Shown here in pieces: positions 8,853 to 16,634 of a DNA stretch of 56,453 bases. Position numbers and translations under genes: made by a program. Position 1 is the stretch's first letter. Each line of letters begins with the position of its first letter. The notes below the pieces were generated by a model. The model ran no database searches. It was not told the DNA's origin and was given only the letters and a program-made list of their open reading frames with translations. Origin of the DNA: Rhodospirillales bacterium (lineage in GTDB: Bacteria > Pseudomonadota > Alphaproteobacteria > UBA8366 > Aestuariispiraceae); the NCBI GenBank assembly GCA_002696645.1, contig NZSA01000053.1, forward strand, positions 1 to 56,453, written 5' to 3'.

Positions 8853-8995
8853 ATAAGATTTAGAGGTGAGAACGGCCTCCTCACGCACCCGGGAACGGGT
8901 ATAGTAGCCGAAAGGTGAAGAGATCCAGGGGTGGGCAACCTGGCTAAATCTGATTGAATTGGTAAGGCTCTCACAGAAATGTGGGAGCTTTACTT
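8853..8995 (+). ncRNA. Candidate small RNA, class not recognised
   Basis: About 143 bases bounded by a good promoter and an intrinsic terminator, with no open frame. AGATTTAG (8856-8863) can pair with CTAAATCT (8944-8951), closing a domain that contains three smaller hairpins: GTGAG/CTCAC (about 8867-8885), ACCCG-GGAA-CGGGT with a GNRA loop (about 8887-8900), and CCAGG/CCTGG (about 8926-8943). The loop carries CCTCCTC, complementary to a Shine-Dalgarno sequence, as in many trans-acting sRNAs. I could not match it to SRP, RNase P, tmRNA, 6S or a known riboswitch. Confidence 0.55.
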
Positions 8996-8998
8996 TTT
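8967..8998 (+). terminator. Intrinsic terminator of the small RNA and/or mutase transcript
   Basis: GCTCTCACA (8967-8975), a GAAA loop and TGTGGGAGC (8980-8988) form a 9-bp stem with one G-T pair, followed by TTTACTTTTT. It overlaps the stop codon of the minus-strand BECR gene. Confidence 0.8.
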
Positions 8999-9412
8999 GG
9001 GCACGCTTTTAAGGTATCCCTTTCCACATCGATTGGTGATTTTAGCAAAGGAAACAGGATAGAATGAAGCGATATGATAGTTTCCTGATGAATCTCTTTG
9101 AATTGAAAGTGCAATCAAGAGGCCATTCCCAAGTTCAGGAATCAGCGAAATCAACTCAATCTTATTCTCATTTTTAAAATCATCTCCAATATAATCGGGT
9201 GTTGAGATAACGCGCTGTAAATAGGGCAGACAGCGGGAAAAATCTTCAGGATGACGACGTGCCGCGTGAATTTGAGCATTTGATGAAAGGATAACATCTC
9301 CTTCTTCCAACTCTATACCCTGGCATTCAAAAATTAAATTCACTGGCATTGGGCCAAAGTTAAGTGGTGAGTAGACTTGAGGTGTTCTGATTATTTTGTT
9401 GGACGTTGTCAT
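8990..9412 (-). CDS. BECR-fold (PBECR-like) putative nuclease
   Basis: 140 residues, AT-richer than its neighbours. The pattern HAARRHPEDF...LPYLQRVISTPDYI, a central beta pair (NKIELISLIP, LLIALSIQ) and HIASFYPVSFAKI resembles the phage-type Barnase-EndoU-ColicinE5/D-RelE-like nuclease (PBECR) families, whose members occur as toxin or polyvalent-protein domains that cut RNA. The assignment rests on motif spacing and is tentative. No partner antitoxin is adjacent and no phage genes surround it, so it may be an isolated acquired gene. ATG 9412 is the only sensible start. The short AT-rich stretch 9413-9553 upstream presumably holds its promoter. Confidence 0.5.
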   Translation of the reverse strand: MTTSNKIIRTPQVYSPLNFGPMPVNLIFECQGIELEEGDVILSSNAQIHAARRHPEDFSRCLPYLQRVISTPDYIGDDFKNENKIELISLIPELGNGLLIALSIQRDSSGNYHIASFYPVSFAKITNRCGKGYLKSVPKK

Positions 9413-9553
9413 TTTACAATTTTCACTAGTTTTCTGTTTTTAACTCTCTCCTCATCTTGTTAGCATTCAATGTTGCTAGAATCATTGACCTTTTTCCGGC
9501 ATCCGTTTTACGCAACACGGTAACTGCAAGGTTTTGGTTTGCAGTGTTAGGAT

Positions 9554-11389
9554 TTAGTCTGTGCCGGGCTTGTTGTCCCGGATGAGTCCGCGCCTGCGGG
9601 AAAAGTCGCTGAGGCGCAGTTGGGTGCGTTGGCGCATCAACTGAACATGGCTGCGCAGGGTGGGGGTCTGTTTGGGTTCCAGGACCAGGCCAATTTCTGT
9701 GATTTTTCCATCCTCATCAATGGTCCGTACCACCAGTTCGACGCTGCCCAGGCGGGCGCGGTCGCCTTGGGCGGGCTGGCCATGGAATTCCTGGGTCATG
9801 AAGTCCGCCAGGGACAGTTGGGCATTTGCGGCAGGAACGGTCGCGCCATATTGTTCTGATACATCCGCCAGTGTCGCCTCCGCCGATAGGGTGAAGTCGC
9901 CTAGAATGGCGGTGTCATCGGACCCGGCGGGTGCCGCATAGATGTTATCCAGCAAGGAGATCAGGCGGGGGGCGGCGAATAGATAAACATGGTCATTCGC
10001 CTTCAAAGGCCCTGCCTTATGCACGGTCAGGGCCTGACCATCGCGCAGGATCAGCACCGGCCTTGCCCAGCGCGGTACGCGATCGCCCCGGGCGACGGTG
10101 CTGTCTGGATGAATGCGATAGGAAATAAGCTCCATCGCAGCATTGCCGGGCAGTTCCAGTTCCACACGCTCAACAATACCCGGCTCGTCCGGGGCCAGCA
10201 CCTTCAGTTTTCGGGCGGTCAGCGGGATCGTCCAACCCTGAATCAACAGGGACGACAGAACCATGATGAAAACGATGTTGAAGTATAAATCCCCATTGGG
10301 AACCCCACCCAAAGTGGGCATGACTGCCAACAGGATAGAGACCGCGCCGCGCAGCCCCACCCAGCCGACAAAACCGATTTCGCGGTTTGAGAACCGAAAG
10401 GGCTTGAGGCAAAGATAGGTGGCAACGGGCCGGGCGATGAAGATCAGGAACAGCGCCAAAATGATCGCGGGCAGGGCAACAGCGGCAAATTGTGAAGGGG
10501 TCGCCAACAAACCCAGCGCCAGGAACATGCCAATCTGGGCCAGCCATGTCATGCCCACCTGAAAGCGCCGCAACCGGGCGGCATAACGAACCCCGCGGGC
10601 GCGGGCGACGACGCCGGCCAGATAGGCCGCCAGAAACCCGCTGCCGCCAATCAATCCGGTTCCGGCAAAAAGCATCAGGGCGGCGGCCAGGGCCAGGATG
10701 GGATACAGCCCGGCCTCTAAACTGCGCATCCAGTTCAGCATCCAGGCGATGGCGAACCCACCGACCAGCCCGGCCAGGAAACCGATCCCAATTTGTTGTG
10801 CGAACCGGTTCAGCAATTCCCATCCCAATGTATCCAGCGGCAACCCTTCGCTTGCGGCAATCAGACTGACCAGGCTGGCGACCAAAAAGATTGCCATCGG
10901 GTCGTTGGCACCGGATTCGATTTCCAGCGTTGTGCGCACACGATTGCGCAGCGTAATGCGCCCCGTGCGCAGCAAAAAGAACACCGCCGCCGCATCGGTA
11001 GAAGCAACGATCGCACCGATCAGCATCCCTTCCTGCCAATCAAGATCCAGTAGAAAGTAAGCCGCCACACCGACCAGACCGGTCGTCAGGATGACGCCCA
11101 ATGTGGCCAGAACCAGGGCCGGTGCGCCGGCCGTGCGGTAACTTTTCAAAGGGGTTTCAAAACCACTGTCGAACAGGATGATCGCCAATGCCAGGGAGCC
11201 GATGAAATAGGCCGTGGCCCCGCTGTCAAAATCAATCCCCAACAGGCCGTCTTCGCCGGCCAAAAGGCCGATACCCAGAAACACCAGCAATAGGGGCGCG
11301 CCAACACGCTGAGAGATCAGGCTGGTCAGCGCACTGATGGCGACCAGCCCAGACCCGATAAGGATTGCAATGTTGATGCCGTCAAACAC
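9554..11389 (-). CDS. nhaP2: Potassium/proton antiporter, NhaP2/CvrA type
   Basis: 611 residues. About 12 membrane segments span residues 1-395 with CPA1 landmarks: LFDSGFETPL, the GAIVASTDAAAVFFLL helix and the ESGANDPMAI ion-binding helix. A cytoplasmic RCK/TrkA-C domain follows (about 405-485, ELPGNAAMELISYRI), then a C-terminal CorC_HlyC-like domain (about 495-585). This layout is typical of NhaP2/CvrA, which exchanges K+ for H+ across the inner membrane under osmotic or alkaline stress. The start is GTG 11389 with a weak purine-rich site. It may be read from its own promoter or as the last gene of the 13.8-11.5 kb cluster, 111 bases upstream. Confidence 0.9.
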   Translation of the reverse strand: MFDGINIAILIGSGLVAISALTSLISQRVGAPLLLVFLGIGLLAGEDGLLGIDFDSGATAYFIGSLALAIILFDSGFETPLKSYRTAGAPALVLATLGVILTTGLVGVAAYFLLDLDWQEGMLIGAIVASTDAAAVFFLLRTGRITLRNRVRTTLEIESGANDPMAIFLVASLVSLIAASEGLPLDTLGWELLNRFAQQIGIGFLAGLVGGFAIAWMLNWMRSLEAGLYPILALAAALMLFAGTGLIGGSGFLAAYLAGVVARARGVRYAARLRRFQVGMTWLAQIGMFLALGLLATPSQFAAVALPAIILALFLIFIARPVATYLCLKPFRFSNREIGFVGWVGLRGAVSILLAVMPTLGGVPNGDLYFNIVFIMVLSSLLIQGWTIPLTARKLKVLAPDEPGIVERVELELPGNAAMELISYRIHPDSTVARGDRVPRWARPVLILRDGQALTVHKAGPLKANDHVYLFAAPRLISLLDNIYAAPAGSDDTAILGDFTLSAEATLADVSEQYGATVPAANAQLSLADFMTQEFHGQPAQGDRARLGSVELVVRTIDEDGKITEIGLVLEPKQTPTLRSHVQLMRQRTQLRLSDFSRRRGLIRDNKPGTD

Positions 11390-11500
11390 GTTTTTTCTTC
11401 TTTATAAATGCAATGAACTAGATATAGGGCATCTGACGAATATTTATAGCGATAGAATTGTTTGCAGGCAGCCAAACAGGCCTGACCCCCTACAATGGGA

Positions 11501-11752
11501 TCACCCCCCGGCCTGACTGCGGCACAAGGCATCGGCGCGGGATTTGAACAGGGTGGCCTGCTGGGCAGTGATGGTGCCATCTGCCTGCATCTTATCGATC
11601 CCGGCATCGCGTTCGGTGACACAGGCCTGATAGGCGGCCTCTGCTGGATCAATGGGGGCAATGGGGGCGGGCATCAGGTCGTCGCGGTGGTGCCAGGCGA
11701 TCACACCGGCGCTAGCAATCATGACCAGAACTGCAATCACACGACCCAGCAT
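11501..11752 (-). CDS. Small exported or membrane-anchored hypothetical protein
   Basis: 83 residues with an N-terminal hydrophobic segment (about 4-20) and a hydrophilic, Ala-rich remainder containing two Cys (YQACVTERD and ALCRSQ) that could form a disulfide in the periplasm. AAGGA lies about 7 bases before the ATG. No family recognised. It is the last gene of a tightly spaced minus-strand cluster with DUF6494, DUF6352 and the ligase-like gene. Confidence 0.65.
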   Translation of the reverse strand: MLGRVIAVLVMIASAGVIAWHHRDDLMPAPIAPIDPAEAAYQACVTERDAGIDKMQADGTITAQQATLFKSRADALCRSQAGG

Positions 11753-11775
11753 GATTGGATCCTTACTGCATGGGA

Positions 11776-11976
11776 TTAAGCGACATCAATGGTACCATTA
11801 ATTTCCACAGTCAGGTCCACCCCGTCTACCGTCAGGACCATTTTTGCTTTAAGCGGTGAGTCCAGTCCCCCTTTTTCTGAGGCCTGGCGCACCGCAGCCT
11901 CTATTTCCCGTTGGGAGGTGACCCCCACCGTTTTCAGGAACTTGCGGACGGACATGTTAAAGGCATCTTCATTCAT
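11776..11976 (-). CDS. DUF6494 family protein
   Basis: 66 residues beginning MNEDAFNMSVRKFLKTVGV, which matches the start of DUF6494 proteins. A helical first half (QREIEAAVRQASEKG) is followed by a beta hairpin (KMVLTVDGVDLTVEINGTI). No signal or membrane segment; function unknown. AGGAG lies 9 bases before the ATG. Short gaps of 17 and 23 bases to its neighbours argue for one transcript. Confidence 0.8.
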   Translation of the reverse strand: MNEDAFNMSVRKFLKTVGVTSQREIEAAVRQASEKGGLDSPLKAKMVLTVDGVDLTVEINGTIDVA

Positions 11977-11993
11977 GGCAGATTACTCCTGTT

Positions 11994-13016
11994 TCAGCCG
12001 ACTTCATTCAAGGGCAGGTTGACCAGAAGGTTCTGGGGCTTCATGCGCAGGGTGTTGGTATCATCCATCGCCAGGCCCAGATAGATCGGTCGACCCTGGA
12101 CCCGCTCCAGCACTGCATCCTGGTTTTTGATCTCCAGACGGAACAGAGACAACAGACGGGCAAGCCGGGCTTCTTGAGGCTCCTTCCCATGATACAGATC
12201 ATTCAGCAGCGCCGAGGATTCCGTGTCCAACCCGGTATGCCAGACCCATTTCTCGTCCCGAATGGATTGCACGGGGTGAATCCGGCATTCCACGTCCAGA
12301 AAATAGGCGATCCATTTCTCCGCCACCCGACAAAAGGCATCCAGACCCGGCTGGGCGAAGGTCAGGTTCAGCACCGTATCAAACCGATCAGATCGGGCCC
12401 AATAACTGCCTGCCGTTTCTTCGGTCAGGACATCCAGATCCACCTGGGGCATCGCGGTTTTGCTTTCCACCAACAGGCGTCCCAGGTCGCCAAACCCGCC
12501 GGTCGTGGCATAACGATCCACGGTTTCTTCATCGGCCAGCATGATCTGACCATCCTGAATGGTTACCTTTTGCGTGCGAAAGAACAGCTCTGCTGCGCGC
12601 GCTTGCAGCGGGTTTTGTTCGGCATTCAAAATGTGACGCATCACGGCATGGGCCAATTGATCCATAAACAGCGCGGGGACGGGAAAGGTCGGCCCCTGGA
12701 CCAGTTTACGATATGCGGCTTCCAGGGTTCCGGCCTGAACCAGAAGGTCGCGGAAATTCAGAAAAACCTCAAAATTGTAACGCGCATCCTGGTCTTCGAA
12801 AGCATCCAGCCGCGCGGTTTCAATATGTTGACGTGGGTTGTCCATCAGGTCGGCATGAACCGCCCGCTCTATGGCGCAGGACTCGGCGACCGGTGCTAAT
12901 TCCGGGCGGCTCAGATAGGCGCAAATCAGCGCATCGGTGACCGGCAAATGCCCTTCGGCATTCGGGGGGGTCAGTCCATAACCGGAGGATATCCAAAAAT
13001 CGGGTCGAGAGGCCAT
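11994..13016 (-). CDS. DUF6352 family protein
   Basis: 340 residues, soluble, starting with the family signature DFWISSGYGL...PVTDALICAYLSRPELAP. No catalytic motif is recognisable and function is unknown. ATG 13016 is preferred; a GTG two codons upstream (13022) is the alternative. The gene begins within a few bases of the ligase-like gene's stop, so the two are probably translationally linked. This arrangement (ligase-like, DUF6352, DUF6494) looks like a conserved module that may handle a lipoylated or biotinylated protein, but that is inference from position. Confidence 0.8.
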   Translation of the reverse strand: MASRPDFWISSGYGLTPPNAEGHLPVTDALICAYLSRPELAPVAESCAIERAVHADLMDNPRQHIETARLDAFEDQDARYNFEVFLNFRDLLVQAGTLEAAYRKLVQGPTFPVPALFMDQLAHAVMRHILNAEQNPLQARAAELFFRTQKVTIQDGQIMLADEETVDRYATTGGFGDLGRLLVESKTAMPQVDLDVLTEETAGSYWARSDRFDTVLNLTFAQPGLDAFCRVAEKWIAYFLDVECRIHPVQSIRDEKWVWHTGLDTESSALLNDLYHGKEPQEARLARLLSLFRLEIKNQDAVLERVQGRPIYLGLAMDDTNTLRMKPQNLLVNLPLNEVG

Positions 13017-13022
13017 AATCAC

Positions 13023-13829
13023 CTATAACTCCCAGCTTGGGCCAGCAAGCAAGCCGCTGAGCTTCAGGGTTTGAGGCTTTCCATCGCTGGTGATGATCAA
13101 GTCACCCGTGTCCGTCAGGTCTGTGACCAGACCGCGCACCAGCGTCCCATCATTGGGGAAGCTGACCTGACTATCGCGCCCGGCGGCGCGTTCCAGCCAT
13201 AAATCCTTGATAGAGACCAGGCCATCACGCTGCCAGCGATCCAGCCAGTTCAGAAAATAGCGACAGAAGCTTTCCAGCAAAGCCGGGGCTGAGGCTTCCC
13301 CGGCCCCCTCTTCATACAGCGATGTGCGGTCCAGTGTTTCACCGGGAAAGGGGTTTTTAGGATTGCCCATGATATCAATGGAAATCCGCGCCAAGATCCA
13401 GTCAGGAACAGTTGAAAGGTCCTCTTGCTGGGTGAATAAGGCCAGCCCCCCGGCCAGAGCGCCATTCACAAATAAGCGGTCAGGCCACGCCATATGAACC
13501 GCAACGCCCGGCGGCAGGGTCGCGCCCAGGGCATCATTGGCCGCTAGCATCAGGGGATAGATCACCTGAATCGCGTGCGATAATTCCGTTTCCGGTGCCA
13601 GCATGATAATGGCGTCCAACTGATCGGGGCGTTGTGAATAGCACACCGTACCGGGATCCATCCGCCTGCGTGTTGCGCGATACAGTGCCTCCCCCGGCAG
13701 GTTTGCATCGGGGGCGAAACCCATTCCAGTAAACAGCGGTGGTAGATTCAGGTCTTGTGACGGCACAGAGAACACACTTTCACGAAACGAAGTCTTGCGG
13801 TCAGCGTTTCTGACGTTAAGACTGTCCAA
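13023..13829 (-). CDS. Biotin/lipoate protein ligase-like protein
   Basis: 268 residues. The central part (DQLDAIIMLAPETELSHAIQVIYPLMLAANDALGA... VAVHMAWPDRLFVNGALAGGLALFT) follows the BirA/LplA catalytic fold. The usual biotin-binding GRGR-type motif is not obvious, and the C-terminal third (SIKDLWLERAAGRD...TDLTDTGDLIITSDGKPQTLKLSGLL) resembles the DUF4444-like domain of this subgroup. It probably acylates, or has evolved from an enzyme that acylates, a lysine on a carrier protein; the target is not in the window. First gene of the cluster, divergent from the HTH regulator across 48 bases. Confidence 0.7.
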   Translation of the reverse strand: MDSLNVRNADRKTSFRESVFSVPSQDLNLPPLFTGMGFAPDANLPGEALYRATRRRMDPGTVCYSQRPDQLDAIIMLAPETELSHAIQVIYPLMLAANDALGATLPPGVAVHMAWPDRLFVNGALAGGLALFTQQEDLSTVPDWILARISIDIMGNPKNPFPGETLDRTSLYEEGAGEASAPALLESFCRYFLNWLDRWQRDGLVSIKDLWLERAAGRDSQVSFPNDGTLVRGLVTDLTDTGDLIITSDGKPQTLKLSGLLAGPSWEL

Positions 13830-13877
13830 TATTAATCCTTGTGAATATCTTTACGGTATCGGAGCCGACGTTTCCAG

Positions 13878-14792
13878 ATGTCGAAACAGCATTTGATGAC
13901 AACCAGTGAAATTGCCGCCTATCTGCGCATTAAAGAGCGCAAGATTTATGATCTGGTCGCCTCGAACCGGATCCCGTGTACGCGGGTGACCGGCAAACTT
14001 CTGTTTCCCAAGCCCTTGATCGATTTATGGATCGCGTCCGAAACGGAAGGCGGTGGATTGGAGCGGACAGAGCGCCGCCCCCCAATTGTTGCAGGCAGCC
14101 ATGATCCATTGCTGGATTGGGCCTTGCGACAGGCCGATGCCGGGTTGGCGACCCTGTTTGATGGCAGCCTGAATGGATTGCGGCTGTTCCTGGAGGGTCA
14201 GGCGCTGTTCTGTGGTCTGCATGTGCCCGATGCCAGCGCCGAAGACCCTTTGGGGGCGACGGCGAACCGATATCTGTTTGGTGCTGGGGGAGAGGCTGGC
14301 GGCGCTGCCGCCCGTGTGGTTCTGGTGGAATGGGCACGGCGCAGCCAGGGACTGATCCTGCCCAAGGGGAATCCAAAAAATATTCAATCCTTGCAGGATC
14401 TGGCTCAGCAGGGGGCGTTGTTACGTCCACGCCAACCCCAGGCTGGCAGCCGGGTTTTGCTGGAAACCCTGATCATGAAAGCAGATATGAAACCCGGTTC
14501 TGTGCAGATGGATAAGACCGTCGCCCGCAGTGAGATGGAAGCTGCAACCGCTATTGCCGATGGAGAGGTCGATGCGGCCTTTGGCATTGCAGCGGTCGCG
14601 AAACGATTCGATCTGGATTTCGTCCCACTGGCGACGGAACGCTATGATCTGGCCATCGACAGGCGCGATTATTTTGAAGAACCGTTTCAGGCCTTGCTGG
14701 CCGTTACCCGCAGTTCGCAATTTGCAGAGCAGGCAGAACGGCTCACCGGCTATGACATTTCCGGTCTGGGCCAGGTCATGTTTAACGGCTGA
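13878..14792 (+). CDS. HTH regulator with substrate-binding-protein-like domain
   Basis: 304 residues. The first about 55 form an excisionase/MerR-type helix-turn-helix (TSEIAAYLRIKERKIYDLVASNRIP, then a wing RVTGKLLFPKPLIDLWI). Residues about 75-300 resemble the PBP-like periplasmic-binding fold found in ModE-like and LysR-like sensor domains (LVEWARRSQGLILPKGNPKNI, ATAIADGEVDAAFGIAAVAKRF). It is probably a one-component ligand-responsive regulator. Its divergent position 48 bases from the ligase/DUF6352/DUF6494 operon suggests it controls that operon. The ligand is unknown; molybdate or a small organic acid are guesses from related architectures. Confidence 0.75.
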   Translation: MSKQHLMTTSEIAAYLRIKERKIYDLVASNRIPCTRVTGKLLFPKPLIDLWIASETEGGGLERTERRPPIVAGSHDPLLDWALRQADAGLATLFDGSLNGLRLFLEGQALFCGLHVPDASAEDPLGATANRYLFGAGGEAGGAAARVVLVEWARRSQGLILPKGNPKNIQSLQDLAQQGALLRPRQPQAGSRVLLETLIMKADMKPGSVQMDKTVARSEMEAATAIADGEVDAAFGIAAVAKRFDLDFVPLATERYDLAIDRRDYFEEPFQALLAVTRSSQFAEQAERLTGYDISGLGQVMFNG

Positions 14793-14811
14793 GGGTTAAA
14801 TCGCGGTTCTG

Positions 14812-16599
14812 TTACAGTACGTCATCGGAGATGGTACGCAGCGTTTGCCAACCGCCCTCCATGGCGATGAACAGGCCCGGCACTTGCGGCAGAATGTTTT
14901 CCGCATAAAATCGCGCTGTGGCAATTTTCGCCTTCAGGAATTCAGTATCCCCTTGTGGGTCTTCAGCCAGCTTTGCCAGGCACGTGCGGGCTGCGCGGGC
15001 CAGGACGGCCCCCCCTGCAGTAATGCCAAAGGCGCGCAGGTAATACGCAGCACTTCCGCCCACTGCATCCGGATTATCCTTTGCTGTGTCCAGCAACCAT
15101 TCCGTGGCATCTTCCAGCGTATCGACGGCAATGGCGAAACGCTTGCGAATGACGGCCATATCGTCGCCTTCGACATCGTTCAGGGCGGTGATCAGGATAT
15201 GAACCTCATCCAGATATTCCTGGGCAGCCTTGCCTTCATCGCGCAGCAGTTTACGACCGACCAGATCCATTGCCTGAATGCCATTCGTGCCTTCATAAAT
15301 TGGCAGGATACGACTGTCGCGGAAATGCTGGGCGATCCCGGTTTCTTCAATAAAGCCCATCCCGCCATGAATTTGCACGCCCATGGACGTTAGTTCGACC
15401 GCCATATCGGTAAACCAGCCTTTGATTACAGGCGTTAACAGACCCACCCGGCGTTCTGACCACAGGCGCCAAGATTCATCATGATGTCGCTTTTGCTGAT
15501 CCAGGGCCAGCATGGTTTCCAACACCAGCCCGCGCATCGCTTCTGCATGGCTGCGCATCGTCATCAACATGCGGCGCACATCGGCATGATCGGCAATGGG
15601 GGCCAGCTTCTTGTCGCCCGCGCGGCCCTGTTTGCGATCCAGGGCATAGCTGCGCGCCTGTTGATAGGACCGCTCGATGATGGACAGGCCTTGCAGGCCA
15701 ACGGCCAATCGGGCGTTGTTCATCATCGTGAACATATATTCCAGGCCCCGGTTTTCTTCCCCGACCAGATAGCCGATTGCCCCGCCATTATCACCATAAG
15801 ACATGACGCAGGTAGGTGATCCGGTGATCCCTGTCTTGTGTTCGATGGAGACACAGCGCAAATCATTGCGGTCCCCCGGGGTGCCATCGTCTTTAAGGAT
15901 ATATTTCGGCACCACGAACAGCGAGATTCCCCGCACCCCTTCTGGCGCATCTTCACAGCGGGCCAGTACCAGATGGATAATATTTTCCGCCATTTCATGT
16001 TCGCCATAGGTGATGAAAATCTTCATCCCCTGAATGCGATAGTGATCACCATCCCGTTTGGCCCTGGTCTTGATCAGGGATAAATCCGATCCGGCCTGTG
16101 GTTCGGTCAGGTTCATCGTGCCGGACCATTCGCCGGAAATCATTTTGGGCAGATAGGCCGCTTGTTGTTCCGGCGTGCCATGGACCTGCAGCGCTTCGAC
16201 CGCACCCTGATTCAGCAGGGGGCACAGCGCCCAGGCCATATTGGCCGATTGCCACATCTCGGTAACGGCGGTGGCAATCGTCCAGGGCAGTTCCTGGCCG
16301 CCATATTCTGCCTCAAACGGCACGGAATTCCAGCCGCCTTCAACGAAGGCATGATAGGCCTCTGTATAGCCATCGGGGACACGCACGACGCCGTTCTCAA
16401 TTGAGGCACCCTGCTTGTCGCCGGAATAGTTGATCGGGGCCAGTTGCTCTGAGGCAAATTTTCCAGCCTCCTCTAAGATCGCATCCACCAGATCAGGAGT
16501 TACCTCTCCGCAGCCGGGTAACTGCATGACCTGTTCCAACAGGCCCATGTCTTTCAGGACGAATTGCAGGTCACGGATCGGCGCGGCGTAAGGAATCAT
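14812..16599 (-). CDS. Acyl-CoA dehydrogenase, DmdC-like long form
   Basis: 595 residues, typical of the long acyl-CoA dehydrogenase subfamily with an extra C-terminal domain, which includes 3-methylmercaptopropionyl-CoA dehydrogenase (DmdC). Landmarks are NLTEPQAGSDL near residue 160, IQGMKIFITYGEHE, and the ILPIYEGTNGIQAMDLVGRKLL segment that carries the catalytic Glu. FAD-dependent oxidation passes electrons to ETF. The family covers several substrates, so DmdC is a possibility supported mainly by dmdA-acuI elsewhere in the window; a general beta-oxidation role is equally open. It lies 35 bases downstream of the D-2-hydroxyacid dehydrogenase on the same strand. Confidence 0.85.
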   Translation of the reverse strand: MIPYAAPIRDLQFVLKDMGLLEQVMQLPGCGEVTPDLVDAILEEAGKFASEQLAPINYSGDKQGASIENGVVRVPDGYTEAYHAFVEGGWNSVPFEAEYGGQELPWTIATAVTEMWQSANMAWALCPLLNQGAVEALQVHGTPEQQAAYLPKMISGEWSGTMNLTEPQAGSDLSLIKTRAKRDGDHYRIQGMKIFITYGEHEMAENIIHLVLARCEDAPEGVRGISLFVVPKYILKDDGTPGDRNDLRCVSIEHKTGITGSPTCVMSYGDNGGAIGYLVGEENRGLEYMFTMMNNARLAVGLQGLSIIERSYQQARSYALDRKQGRAGDKKLAPIADHADVRRMLMTMRSHAEAMRGLVLETMLALDQQKRHHDESWRLWSERRVGLLTPVIKGWFTDMAVELTSMGVQIHGGMGFIEETGIAQHFRDSRILPIYEGTNGIQAMDLVGRKLLRDEGKAAQEYLDEVHILITALNDVEGDDMAVIRKRFAIAVDTLEDATEWLLDTAKDNPDAVGGSAAYYLRAFGITAGGAVLARAARTCLAKLAEDPQGDTEFLKAKIATARFYAENILPQVPGLFIAMEGGWQTLRTISDDVL

Positions 16600-16634
16600 G
16601 GGAACCTCATTTCAACAGGAATTGGCGCAGATCT

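Noticed and set aside
8853..8995. Possible cobalamin or c-di-GMP riboswitch.
   Set aside because: It lies after, not before, the B12-dependent mutase gene, faces no + strand gene and lacks the B12-box and the c-di-GMP motif GGGCAAACC.
8853..8995. Possible SRP, RNase P or 6S RNA.
   Set aside because: The conserved SRP GGAAGCA region, the RNase P GAGGAAAGTCC core and a 6S-like central bubble are not recognisable. Left unclassified.
10170..11039. A 289-codon frame on the same strand as the antiporter.
   Set aside because: It lies wholly inside the antiporter gene in another frame, gives an Arg/Gly/Cys-rich product with no domain, and the antiporter reading is unmistakable.
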